DNA of 64,000 nucleotides. Origin: Candidatus Altimarinota bacterium (GTDB lineage: Bacteria; Cyanobacteriota; Cyanobacteriia; Cyanobacteriales; Microcystaceae). Position 1 is the stretch's first letter. Every line of letters starts with the position of its first letter. Where the stretch lies: assembly GCA_012031035.1 (NCBI GenBank), contig JAAUUT010000004.1, positions 1 to 64,000 on the forward strand, written 5' to 3'. A model generated the notes under the pieces. The model searched no databases, had not been told where the DNA came from, and saw only the letters and a list, made by a program, of their open reading frames with translations. The position numbers were made by a program, and so were the translations under genes. Below, in pieces: positions 26,386 through 35,253 of this stretch.

Positions 26386-29244
26386 TTATAAAATCATCGA
26401 CGGATGTTGCTTTAATACCTGCTTTAAATACTGACCCGTATAAGAATTAGAATTCTGGGCAATTTCTTCAGGCGTTCCAATAGCGATAATTTCTCCACCG
26501 CGATCGCCCCCTTCTGGCCCTAAATCGATAACCCAATCTGCACAACGAATTACATCTAAATTGTGTTCGATTACTAATATTGAATTGCCTTTATCTACTA
26601 AGCGTTGCAAGACGTTTAATAAATGATGGACATCGTAAAACGATAATCCCGTTGTCGGTTCGTCGATTAAATAAAGCGTTTTTCCAGTAGCGCGACGAGA
26701 CAATTCTGAGGCTAATTTGACTCGCTGTGCTTCTCCTCCCGATAAAGTTGGCGCAGGTTGTCCTAATTTAATATAACCCAATCCGACATCGACTAAAGTT
26801 TGCAAGCGGTTGAAGGCACGAGGAATATTTTGAAAGACATCTAATGCTTCTTCTACTGTCATATCTAAAACATCCGCAATCGATTTATCTTTATATTTAA
26901 CTTGTAATGTTTCGCGATTGTATCTCGCACCTTTACACACTTCGCATTGCACGTAAACATCGGGGAGAAAATTCATTTCGATAACATTGACTCCCTGTCC
27001 GCTACACGCTTCGCAGCGTCCTCCTTTGACGTTAAATGAAAATTGTCCGGGTTTATAACCCCTCGCTTTTGCTTCAATGGTTTCGGCAAAAATATCGCGA
27101 ATACTATCAAAAATTCCCGTATAAGTGGCAGGATTTGAACGAGGCGTTCTACCGATGGGAGATTGATCGATGACAATTACTTTATCTATAGCATCGAGTC
27201 CTTTAATTGCGCCTAATTGTTTGGGAAGCGGAACTTGACGAGTGAGGTAATGTTGCAAGCTAGGATACAACAATTCATTGACTAAAGTGGATTTTCCCGA
27301 CCCAGAAACTCCCGTAATACTGACTAATTTCCCCAAGGGAATTTCGACATCGATATGTTTCAAATTATTGAGATAGCAATCTTTTAAAAATAAAAAACAT
27401 CCATTACCTTCTCTTCTGGTTGCTGGTGTTTCTATAACCTCTCTTCCCGATAAATATGCTCCCGTTAAGGATGCTTCGGTTTTGAGTAACGTTTCTAAAT
27501 TTCCTTGACAGACAATTTCTCCGCCATGTACGCCTGCTTTTGGTCCGATATCGACGAGATAATCTGCACTGCGAATGGTTTCTTCATCGTGTTCGACAAC
27601 GATCAAGGTATTGCCTAAATCTCGCAATCTTTTTAGCGTATTTAATAAGCGTCCGTTGTCTCGCTGATGCAATCCGATGCTGGGTTCATCCAACACATAC
27701 AATACACCCGTCAATCCCGAACCAATTTGAGTCGCTAAACGAATTCTTTGTGCTTCCCCCCCAGAAAGCGTCATGGCGGTTCGATTTAGGGTTAAATAAT
27801 CTAACCCAACATCAATTAAAAACTGCAATCTTGCTTTAATTTCTCTTAATGCTAAGTCGCCAATAACTGCTTGTCTTGAAGTTAATTTTAAGTGTTGAAT
27901 TTTATCCAAACATTCCCGAATGGGAGCATTCGTTAAATCGGTTATGCGATATTGTCCTAACCTAACCGAAAGTGCTTCTGGTTTGAGTCGTTTACCTTGG
28001 CATATTTCGCAAGTTTGATTGACGATATATTTCTCTAATTTTTGCTTGATAAGATCGGAACTGGTTTCTTGATAATTGCGATCCAGCATAGCAATAATTC
28101 CAGCAAATTTGCGATGATATCCTTGTCCTTTTCCAAAGCGAGAATCGTCTTCAAAATAGATAGGTTCTTCGCTTCCATAAAGAAGAATGTGTTGCTGTTC
28201 GGGTGTGAGATTTTTCCAAGACGTTTGCAGTTCAAATCCACAAGCTTTTCCGATACTGTAGAGTAGGGAAAGGTAATAGGAATTATCTTTATCCGACCAA
28301 GGTGCGATCGCGGCGTAAACCGCTTGTGAAGGGTCGGGAATGACTAATTCTGGCGAAAAAGTTCGCAAAGTTCCCAATCCATGACAGTGGGGACAAGCGC
28401 CATAGGGAGAATTAAACGAAAATAATCTAGGCGATAATTCTTCCATGACTGCGCCATGTTCGGGACAGGCAAAGTTTTCTGAAAAAACAATTTCTTGGGT
28501 TTTTTTGCCGTTATTTGATTCTTCAGTTGCTTCATTTAATAACTCAATAACAGCAACGCCATTAGAGTTCTTTAAACACGTTGCTAAAGAGTCTGCTAAA
28601 CGTTCTTGGATTCCTTCTTTTTTGATTAATCTATCGACGACAATTTCAATGTCGTGTTTATAATTTTTATCTAATTCGATCGCATCGGAAAGTTCTCTAA
28701 CCTCTCCATCTACTCTAACGCGCACGAATCCTTGAGACGCTAAACCTGATAGCAATTGTTTGTGAGTTCCCTTTTTCCCGCGCACCACAGGCGCTAGAAT
28801 TTGAAAACGGGTACGATCTGGAAGTTCTAAGACGCGATCGCACATTTCATCGATAGTCTGGGGAGCAATATTGCGATCGCAAATCGGACAATGAGGTTCT
28901 CCCGCACGACCGAATAATAACCGCAAATAGTCATAAATTTCTGTCACCGTCCCGACAGTCGAACGCGGGTTATGAGAAGTCGATTTTTGATCGATGGAAA
29001 TCGCAGGACTCAACCCTTCAATCGCATCTACGTCCGGTTTATCTAATTGTCCGAGAAACTGACGCGCATAGGAACTAAGCGATTCAACGTAGCGTCGCTG
29101 TCCCTCAGCAAAAATCGTATCAAACGCCAGCGATGATTTGCCAGAACCAGAAACCCCCGTGAAAACAATCAATTTATCGCGGGGAATCTCTAAATCGATA
29201 TTTTTGAGATTGTGTTGTCTTGCACCACGGATACGGATAGTCAT
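26386..29244 (-). CDS. uvrA: excinuclease ABC subunit A
   Basis: 952 residues, complete. UvrA scans DNA for damage with UvrB in nucleotide excision repair. Two ABC modules are visible: Walker [22 protein letters not shown] (residue 30) and [20 protein letters not shown] (about 640), with signature motifs [12 protein letters not shown] and [12 protein letters not shown]. Zinc fingers are [11 protein letters not shown] with CPEHG/CPHCHG, and CEACSGQG with CEVCKG. The start [18 protein letters not shown] is standard. It is convergent with the TetR-type gene, 22 bases apart. No frame problem is seen. Confidence 0.97.
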   Translation of the reverse strand: MTIRIRGARQHNLKNIDLEIPRDKLIVFTGVSGSGKSSLAFDTIFAEGQRRYVESLSSYARQFLGQLDKPDVDAIEGLSPAISIDQKSTSHNPRSTVGTVTEIYDYLRLLFGRAGEPHCPICDRNIAPQTIDEMCDRVLELPDRTRFQILAPVVRGKKGTHKQLLSGLASQGFVRVRVDGEVRELSDAIELDKNYKHDIEIVVDRLIKKEGIQERLADSLATCLKNSNGVAVIELLNEATEESNNGKKTQEIVFSENFACPEHGAVMEELSPRLFSFNSPYGACPHCHGLGTLRTFSPELVIPDPSQAVYAAIAPWSDKDNSYYLSLLYSIGKACGFELQTSWKNLTPEQQHILLYGSEEPIYFEDDSRFGKGQGYHRKFAGIIAMLDRNYQETSSDLIKQKLEKYIVNQTCEICQGKRLKPEALSVRLGQYRITDLTNAPIRECLDKIQHLKLTSRQAVIGDLALREIKARLQFLIDVGLDYLTLNRTAMTLSGGEAQRIRLATQIGSGLTGVLYVLDEPSIGLHQRDNGRLLNTLKRLRDLGNTLIVVEHDEETIRSADYLVDIGPKAGVHGGEIVCQGNLETLLKTEASLTGAYLSGREVIETPATRREGNGCFLFLKDCYLNNLKHIDVEIPLGKLVSITGVSGSGKSTLVNELLYPSLQHYLTRQVPLPKQLGAIKGLDAIDKVIVIDQSPIGRTPRSNPATYTGIFDSIRDIFAETIEAKARGYKPGQFSFNVKGGRCEACSGQGVNVIEMNFLPDVYVQCEVCKGARYNRETLQVKYKDKSIADVLDMTVEEALDVFQNIPRAFNRLQTLVDVGLGYIKLGQPAPTLSGGEAQRVKLASELSRRATGKTLYLIDEPTTGLSFYDVHHLLNVLQRLVDKGNSILVIEHNLDVIRCADWVIDLGPEGGDRGGEIIAIGTPEEIAQNSNSYTGQYLKQVLKQHPSMIL

Positions 29245-29263
29245 CTTCAGTTATCAGTTATTG

Positions 29264-29291
29264 GTAGAGACGCGATATATCGCGTCTGTAC
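29264..29291. repeat. second copy of the GAGACGCGATA palindrome
   Basis: GTAGAGACGCGATA followed by TATCGCGTCTGTAC, one mismatch between the arms. It is the same palindrome as at 24047-24080, here upstream of uvrA and flanked by CAGTTATCAGTTA repeats. Confidence 0.8.
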
Positions 29292-29559
29292 ATCAGTTAT
29301 CAGTTACAACATCACAACTAATAACTAAATTCAGCGATCGCAAAAGTTAGCATATACCATTGTGCAAAATTTCTGGTACAAATTTATCTATCCGGTTTGA
29401 GATCCGCGATCTTTATTTACTGTGGAACATTTGCGATCGCGTACTTCTAAAATTTTAGTAGATTTCTGGACAGCGGGGTATTTGCTTTTCCTCTTACCTC
29501 ATCTCTTGCACTTCTTTGCAACAACCGCCGCTTAATTAATTCCCCGTCTTAATATATAA
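29292..29559. other. intergenic, no gene seen
   Basis: Sequence between the uvrA-side palindrome and the hairpin cluster. It contains short CAGTTATCAGTTA and CAACTAATAACTAA repeats and two HIP1 sites. No coding frame is supported. Confidence 0.4.
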
Positions 29560-29638
29560 AGTCCATTAAAATGGACTGAAATACTTATCCAGTCGTATGA
29601 AGACGACTTGGTCTAGGAGGCAGCGATTTAAATCGCTG
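29560..29638. repeat. three-hairpin interspersed repeat
   Basis: Three adjacent hairpins: AGTCCATT/AATGGACT (29560-29577), AGTCGT/ACGACT (29591-29608) and CAGCGATTT/AAATCGCTG (29621-29638). Strings of such hairpins with TCCAGTCGT...ACGACT are a familiar kind of dispersed repeat in cyanobacteria. The last hairpin overlaps the 3' end of the HTH gene, whose last codons it supplies. Confidence 0.6.
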
Positions 29639-29942
29639 ATGGTTTATTGAGAATGGTGCAAGATTTCAGCTTACCCTTTCCCCTTTTCCCTACAACTGCT
29701 GCAAAGTCTACTGTTACCGATTTTGGATAATATATCTGCTGCATCCCGCTTTCGCTGAGTTTGACGTGAACCTGTTTGGAAACGATGAGAGACTTGAGAC
29801 AGATGTTGACCATCGAAACGGGACGATTCAAGCGATCGCTCAATTCTTTGGTCGCGATCCCTTGAGGATGAGCTAAGATAAGCTCAAGAATTCTTTCGGT
29901 TGTTTTTGGGCCAGGAGTGGCACTGATGATTTGTATTGACAA
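29628..29942 (-). CDS. small winged-helix-like DNA-binding protein
   Basis: 104 residues. A helix-turn-helix shape is visible at TTERILELILAHPQGIATKELSDRLNRPVSMVNICLKSLIVSKQVHV, followed by a beta-wing-like stretch (SESGMQQIYYPK). This fits MarR/winged-helix DNA-binding proteins. The tail CTILNKPSAI comes from the hairpin repeat, so the native C-terminus may have been altered. The target and family are not identified. Confidence 0.55.
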   Translation of the reverse strand: MSIQIISATPGPKTTERILELILAHPQGIATKELSDRLNRPVSMVNICLKSLIVSKQVHVKLSESGMQQIYYPKSVTVDFAAVVGKRGKGKLKSCTILNKPSAI

Positions 29943-30131
29943 AATGGCTCTTGATTAGTGCATTTGTCTTACATGACTGATTAATACACGACTTTTGTTC
30001 CGCTTCAGAATTCTGGTAATCGGGATTTTTATCTTTATTTTCTATCTTGACTCTAGTTTCAATGGTTGAATTTGCTTTTTTGGTAAATCAACAAAACGCG
30101 ATCCACTGTTCTGTTTTTTGAAAGAATTGAT

Positions 30132-31221
30132 ATGTCATTAGATTTTTTACAATTAGAATTCTTAAATAATCGAGTGATAGATTATTCTATTGCCCTTCTT
30201 ATTTTGATAATAGGAATTATCATAACTAATATTATCCAAAGACTTGTCTTAACTCGTTTGAGAAAATGGGCAAAAAACGATTAATCGGTTCGATGACGCG
30301 CTCATTCAACTCATTGAAAATACTTTGGTTCCACTATTGTATTTAGGGACATTTTATGTCGCGATCGGCAATCTGATTTTACATCCAATCTTGAGACAGG
30401 CGACTGATGTTTTAGCGGTTGGAATTGCTACCGTTTTAGGGATCCGTTTTTGTAATTTAGTAATTGAGAAAGGCTTGCGTCTTTATTGGCTCAATACGCC
30501 TTCAGATAATCTCACTATAGAACAAAGTTTCAAAGCGTTTATCCCTGCTATTCGAGCCATCATTTGGGGAATCGGATTAATCTTTTTATTAGATAATTTA
30601 GGATTTAATATTTCTGCGGTCGTTGCTAGTTTGGGCATTGGAGGCGTTGCGATCGCGCTTGCTTCTCAAGGTGTTTTACAAGATTTATTTAGCTATTTTG
30701 CGATTTTATTAGATCGTCCTTTTGAAATAGGAGATTTCATTGTTATTGGTGAGTTTGCCGGATCTGTCGAACACGTCGGCATCAAAACTACTCGAATGAA
30801 AAGTATCAGTGGGGAAGAATTAATTCTAGCAAATACTGACTTAACGGGTTCGCGCATTCGTAACTTTAAAAGAATGCAACGGCGACGAGTTGAATTTCAA
30901 ATTAGCGTTGATTACGATACGCCTCTCGAAGTTCTTAAAGAAATTCCCGATCTTATTAAAAAGATTGTAGAAGAAAGAAAGAATATTACCTTCGATCGCG
31001 CTCACTTTTCTACTTATGGCGATTTTAGCTTAGATTTTCAAGTTGTTTATTTCGTCAATACCAGCGACTATAACGAGTATATGGATGCCCAACAACATAT
31101 CAATTTACGGATTAAGCAAGAATTTGAAAAGCGATTGGTTGAATTTGCCTATCCAACCCAAGTTACTTACTTAAAAAATCCGCCCTCAACTTCCCATCGA
31201 ACCCTACTCAAAGAAAGTTGA
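30132..31221 (+). CDS. MscS-family mechanosensitive channel (one frameshift)
   Basis: The ATG at 30132 opens a frame with a membrane helix (YSIALLILIIGIIITNII) that stops at KWAKND. The A-run at 30272-30277 is one base short: adding it gives KTINRFDDALIQLIENTLVP and continues to 31221. The MscS core follows: NISAVVASLGIGGVAIALASQGVLQDLFSYF (pore helix TM3), then FEIGDFIVIGEFAGSVEHVGIKTTRM and the beta domain. Total about 363 residues. Such channels release solutes under hypo-osmotic shock in the inner membrane. The ATG-to-stop length and the missing base suggest the gene is really intact. Confidence 0.85.
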
Positions 31222-31226
31222 AACCT

Positions 31227-31637
31227 ATGGATGTTATCGAAATTCTCAAAGACGATTATCAACGATTTCCAGTGGATCAGACTTATAATATCTACGCTGA
31301 AAATGTCTATTTCAAAGATCCACTTAATGAATTTCGAGGCATCAATCGCTACAAAGCGATGATTGGTTTTATGAATAGTTGGTTTCAAAATGTCAAAATG
31401 GATCTCCACGACATTCGACGCGAAGAAGATACGATTCATACAGAATGGACGCTCAATTGGACGACTCCTCTACCTTGGCAACCTCGCATCGCTATTCCTG
31501 GCAGAAGCGAACTCAAACTTAACGAACAAGCGTTAATTATCTCTCACATCGATTACTGGCACTGTTCTCGCTTGGACGTAGTGAAACAACATTTCTTTCC
31601 CAAGGAGCAAACTGCGCGTGATAAAATTAAGAATTGA
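31227..31637 (+). CDS. DUF2358 protein (NTF2-like)
   Basis: 136 residues from the ATG at 31227, six bases after the mscS stop, so likely co-transcribed. The sequence EILKDDYQRFPVDQTYNIYAENVYFKDPLNEFRGINRYKAMIGFM is the DUF2358 pattern, an NTF2-like fold seen in cyanobacteria and plastids. Its role is unknown. It ends with the typical DYWHCSRLDVVKQHFFP. No membrane helix or signal peptide. Confidence 0.85.
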   Translation: MDVIEILKDDYQRFPVDQTYNIYAENVYFKDPLNEFRGINRYKAMIGFMNSWFQNVKMDLHDIRREEDTIHTEWTLNWTTPLPWQPRIAIPGRSELKLNEQALIISHIDYWHCSRLDVVKQHFFPKEQTARDKIKN

Positions 31638-31672
31638 AATAAGCTAGGATCGATTTATTCGAGCGATCGGTT

Positions 31673-31885
31673 ATGGGTGACTCTAAGCGTCGTAAAGCTG
31701 CATTAGGCGATAAATACGGTCAAGAAGAAAAAATTCTGCCTTGGTTGCCAATTACTAAGAACCAAGCAGACCAATTCTACAAAGTAACAACTAGAGGCGC
31801 TTGGGTAGGTATGGGCGTTATAGCGGCTGTTTGGGTGGTGATACGCTTTGTCGGGCCAGCTTTTGGATGGTGGGACGTTCAGTAA
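31673..31885 (+). CDS. DUF2839 family protein
   Basis: 70 residues. Begins GDSKRRKAALGDKYGQEEKILPWLPITKNQADQFY and ends with one membrane helix (WVGMGVIAAVWVVIRFVG), which matches DUF2839, a small membrane protein family of cyanobacteria. Function unknown. Its ATG follows a HIP1-like GCGATCGG 3 bases before, with no obvious strong ribosome site. It is the last of the mscS-DUF2358-DUF2839 run. Confidence 0.85.
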   Translation: MGDSKRRKAALGDKYGQEEKILPWLPITKNQADQFYKVTTRGAWVGMGVIAAVWVVIRFVGPAFGWWDVQ

Positions 31886-31959
31886 TTTAGGGTATGTTGC
31901 CGTTTCGTCCAACTAGACTTCATAGGTTGGGCTAAACGATAGTGAAACCCGACCTTGTA

Positions 31960-32043
31960 GCGATCGACTATTTAAAGCTTTCATTACCTAAATAACGTTA
32001 AAGTTCGCAAAATCAGGCTAACCTAGAACCGTATAGCGACCTT
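31960..32043. repeat. 84-bp interspersed repeat, copy 1
   Basis: Begins GCGATCGACTATTTAAAGC and ends near CCGTATAGCGACC. A second copy at 35153-35234 shares most positions, including TTTAAAGCTTTCATTACCTA, AATAACGTTA, CAGGCTAA and GTATAGCGA. It directly precedes the truncated GNAT frame. Confidence 0.75.
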
Positions 32044-32351
32044 ATCGCTTTTTAGCTTATTTAGACGATCGCGCAGTGGGAACGATTAGAATGAGATATT
32101 TAAATCCGAACCTTGCCAAAATCGAACGATTAGCCGTTTTAGCATCTGCTAGGGGACAAGGAATTGGTAAAAAGTTAATGGAAGAAGCGATCGCAATTTT
32201 AGAACAGAATCGCGATTGCAACGAAATTATTATTCACGCTCAAGAATATATCAAAGATATGTATCAAAAATTAGGCTTTGAAATAGTGGGCGCTCATTTT
32301 TATGAAGGGGGAATTTCTCACGTTAAAATGGTTAAAAAATTAAAGGTATAA
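32037..32351 (+). pseudogene. N-terminally truncated GNAT acetyltransferase
   Basis: The frame opens right after TAG at 32034-32036 with RPYRFLAYLDDRAVGTIRMRYL, then RLAVLASARGQGIGKKLMEEAIAILEQN, which holds the acetyl-CoA motif (RGQGIGKKL), and ends IIIHAQEYIKDMYQKLGFEIVG. The C-terminal two thirds of a GNAT fold is present, but the N-terminal 30-40 residues are missing and replaced by the repeat at 31960-32043. A start at GTG 32076 would give an N-truncated 91-residue protein. It is probably inactive. Confidence 0.7.
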
Positions 32352-32403
32352 TTGCGTTTTTTAAAGACTCTCGCGTTCTAATTCAATACGCTAAATGCGA
32401 GCT

Positions 32404-32424
32404 ACTGTTTAAAGCTTTCATTAC
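32404..32424. repeat. partial copy of the 84-bp repeat
   Basis: ACTGTTTAAAGCTTTCATTAC matches the internal part of both long copies (31967 onward and 35160-35180). It lies just after the truncated GNAT stop, so this gene fragment is bracketed by repeat sequence. Confidence 0.6.
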
Positions 32425-32808
32425 TTAATTTTTTAATAGGTATTCTTCAGCTATTAATTTAAGTTTATCTCCTTCTAGAATCAGGCGATCGATGAATTCC
32501 TTGAGTTCTAAATAAGGTTGTCGAGCTTCTTTTTTATCTCTTTCAATTTCTCGTCTTGTTTCTGCTCTAACTCTTCCTGCCCATTTATGTTTACCAAAAA
32601 TATCTAAGCCAACTGATACAAGGCTATCAGAATAAGCTTGACTAGCTTGCTGATTAATATTACGTATATTAGCGTTGATTTCTTTTTTGAGTGCGCGTAA
32701 TTGTTTTTGAGCCAGCGTAATTTGCTTTACCTGAAGCTTTACCGATTGAGGGGTATCTATTGTTAAAACAATTTTGGCAGCAATTTGTTGAATTTCTGAT
32801 ATGTTCAT
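32425..32808 (-). CDS. coiled-coil hypothetical protein
   Basis: 127 residues, strongly charged and helical (QVKQITLAQKQLRALKKEINANIRNIN, then RVRAETRREIERDKKEARQPYLELKEFIDRLI). A short apolar stretch, SLVSVGLDIFG, separates two helical parts. It is the last gene of the TPR/J-domain run on the minus strand and probably works with those proteins. No named domain is recognised. Confidence 0.65.
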   Translation of the reverse strand: MNISEIQQIAAKIVLTIDTPQSVKLQVKQITLAQKQLRALKKEINANIRNINQQASQAYSDSLVSVGLDIFGKHKWAGRVRAETRREIERDKKEARQPYLELKEFIDRLILEGDKLKLIAEEYLLKN

Positions 32809-32875
32809 AGTGTCGATTGAGTAAAAAAAAATTTAGTAAAAATCAAAATTTATTGTCCAGAAAGTCAAGGGACAA

Positions 32876-34309
32876 TTAATCAATACTCATGGCTCTTTGT
32901 AAATCTGCCATTGCCTCTGCTAGATATCCTAAAGCTGAATAAGATAAACTTCTGGCTCGATAAACCTCCGAAATATAAGGATTAATTGATATAACTTGGT
33001 CGTAAGACTCAATTGCTTCATAATAATCGCCTGAATCATGCCTTGATTTTCCTTGAAGCAATAAACCTTGAATACAGTGAATGAGCAATGCTTGACTAGT
33101 TTGCTTATCCGATTGCCTTAAAAGATAATGAATATTTTGTGAATATTCTTCAAAAAATTGGTGGCAGCATTCAGGATCTAATCTTAAAGCTTTTTCAATA
33201 TCTTCTATAGACTCCAAATATTCACCCAAACACATAAGAGCGCGGCTTCGATTTAAATAAGCCATTGTATAATCAGGCTTGATTTGTAGAGCTTGATTAA
33301 AATCATAGAGAGCATCTTTATAATATCCCAAACAAAAGTAATTTAATCCTCGATTATTATAAGAATAAATATTTTTAGGATTAATTTGCAAAGCTAGAGT
33401 ATATGCTTCTATAGCTCCTCGAAAATCTCCTAATTCATTGCAATCGCAACCTTTGTCAAACAACTCTTGAGAGAATTTTTTATTCAATTCATTTAAGAAT
33501 TCTTCCCAGTTTTGATATCCTAATGCTCCTCCTAGTTGTTGCTCTATATGTTTAAAATATTGCTTGCTAGATTGAGGATCGAGTTTAAACGCTTTATTAA
33601 AATCTGCTATCCCTTCAAGGTATTGCTCTAAACGAATATAAGTATAACCTCGATTAAGATAAGCATTAATATGATTAGGAGCAAATTTTAGAGCTTGATT
33701 GAAATTAGCAAGAGCAATTTTATAATTACCCAAATTACAATAACTTAATCCTCGATTATTGTACGCATCAGCATTTCGAGGATTAATCTGTAAAGCTTGA
33801 GTAAAATCCACGATAGCTTTCTCATAGTTTTGTAAAGCGACATGAGAAAGTCCACAATTAATATATGTTTGAACGCAATGGGGATCTAGTTTTAAAGCTC
33901 GATCGTAATCTCGTAATGCTTCTAAATAATTTCCCAATGAGGCATAAGCGTATCCACGATTAGTGTAAGCTTCTGCATTCTTAGGATTAAGTCGTAATAC
34001 TTGATTATAATCGTTAATTACTGCTGCATATTTTCCCAAAGGAGTATAAATTAAAAAACTACGAAGAATATAAACCTCATAGTAATTGGGATTAATCTTG
34101 AGAGCTTGTTCAAAACCTATAAGTGCGCCCTGATAATCACCTCCTTGTGCCCTTTCTACTGCCAATCGCAAGAAGAGTTCAGCTTTTGCTAAATCAGGAG
34201 ATTGAATTTTATTAGCTAGATTTAATCCTTTTTTAATTAATTCAGAAGGATATTTCATTAGTTGTTGTTGATTTGATGAGATCGTGTTTTGATTATTGTC
34301 GTTAGTCAT
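32876..34309 (-). CDS. TPR repeat protein
   Basis: 477 residues, roughly twelve tetratricopeptide repeats: AQGGDYQGALIGFEQALKIN, then repeats of GNYLEALRDYDRALKLDP, YEKAIVDFTQALQINPRNADAYNNRG type. Two variant stretches near the middle (KHIEQQLGGALGYQNWEEFLNEL) and near 350-400 interrupt the array. No signal peptide is seen, so it is cytoplasmic. TPR arrays serve as scaffolds for protein complexes. The gene follows the J-domain gene by 2 bases and precedes the coiled-coil gene, so a co-chaperone-like group is a reasonable inference. Confidence 0.9.
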   Translation of the reverse strand: MTNDNNQNTISSNQQQLMKYPSELIKKGLNLANKIQSPDLAKAELFLRLAVERAQGGDYQGALIGFEQALKINPNYYEVYILRSFLIYTPLGKYAAVINDYNQVLRLNPKNAEAYTNRGYAYASLGNYLEALRDYDRALKLDPHCVQTYINCGLSHVALQNYEKAIVDFTQALQINPRNADAYNNRGLSYCNLGNYKIALANFNQALKFAPNHINAYLNRGYTYIRLEQYLEGIADFNKAFKLDPQSSKQYFKHIEQQLGGALGYQNWEEFLNELNKKFSQELFDKGCDCNELGDFRGAIEAYTLALQINPKNIYSYNNRGLNYFCLGYYKDALYDFNQALQIKPDYTMAYLNRSRALMCLGEYLESIEDIEKALRLDPECCHQFFEEYSQNIHYLLRQSDKQTSQALLIHCIQGLLLQGKSRHDSGDYYEAIESYDQVISINPYISEVYRARSLSYSALGYLAEAMADLQRAMSID

Positions 34310-34311
34310 GG

Positions 34312-35006
34312 TTATATTCCTAATTTTTCTTTTAACTCGGCTAATTGTTGTTGTGATTCTGCAATTTGCTTGTCAAGATGCTGCGCCATTTCTGCTAGTA
34401 AATCTTGTCCGATTTCTTTAGCTGTGAAAACTTGATTTCTCAATTGATAAAGTTCGGTTTGTTCTAAAGAGTCAATCTCTTTCTCAATTGTTTTTAAACG
34501 ATCGCGACATTGAGCAATTTTACGAATTACCCGAATTAATTTAGCCGCAACTCCTTCTCCTTTAATCGATTCGGGACTGCTTTCCCAATCGTGCAAGATA
34601 GCTTTCAATTGTTCTTCATTTCCTTCCTCATAAGCTTGATTCGCTTCTACCATGAGTTGCTGTCTGCGGATTTTCTCTGCTTCGTCCGTTGTTAAATCTG
34701 GATGAATGCGTTTAGCAACTTCCCGATAGAGTTTTTGAGATCGTCAGAGGGGTTAAAATCTCTTGAAGATTCTAGATACGCCATGTACTCAGTGATTTGA
34801 GCCTCTATGCGTTCTAATTCGATATAGCGACTGCCAACAATTTGCAGATATTCTCGTTCAAAGCTATGTAATTCTGCATGAACCGTTGTTAAATTTAACT
34901 CGCGTTGTATTAATTCTGTCTCTAGATCGGCTAATTCCGCTAGTTTCTTCTCTAAATCTTCATTTTCAGGCGTTTGTCTCAAGACTAAACTATTGCTCAT
35001 TCCCAT
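34312..35006 (-). CDS. coiled-coil J-domain protein (one frameshift)
   Basis: The frame starting at 35006 (MGMSNSLVLRQTPENEDLEKKL) has a coiled coil (LADLETELIQRELNL) then DLK. At 34732-34736 the T-run (A-run on the coding strand) is one base short. With it, translation goes on KLYREVAKRIHPDLTTDEAEKI, a J-domain helix II-III with the HPD motif, followed by the frame to 34312 (MVEANQAYEEGNEEQL, then a long coiled coil). HPD stimulates DnaK ATPase. The protein would have about 231 residues. It is the first gene of the TPR/coiled-coil run. Confidence 0.8.
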
Positions 35007-35152
35007 ATCTCAGTCACTTGTTTTTTCTAAAATCCCGTTGAGAGGTCTGAGATTAGTATTCCCAAGTTTTAGTTAAAAACAATTGTCAGTGTCCAACAAA
35101 ATTTTCTATTTTTGTAGTACAAAATAATTACAATACTACTCGCCGATTGAGT

Positions 35153-35234
35153 GCGATCGACTGTTTAAAGCTTTCATTACCTAATAACGTTACAATTCCC
35201 AGAAGCAGGCTAATCTAGAAGCGTATAGCGATCG
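35153..35234. repeat. interspersed repeat, copy 2
   Basis: Begins GCGATCGACTGTTTAAAGC and ends GTATAGCGATC, the partner of 31960-32043. It lies just upstream of the ClC gene ATG, so it probably carries part of that promoter region. Confidence 0.75.
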
Positions 35235-35253
35235 CAGCCTCAAACTTATCTCA

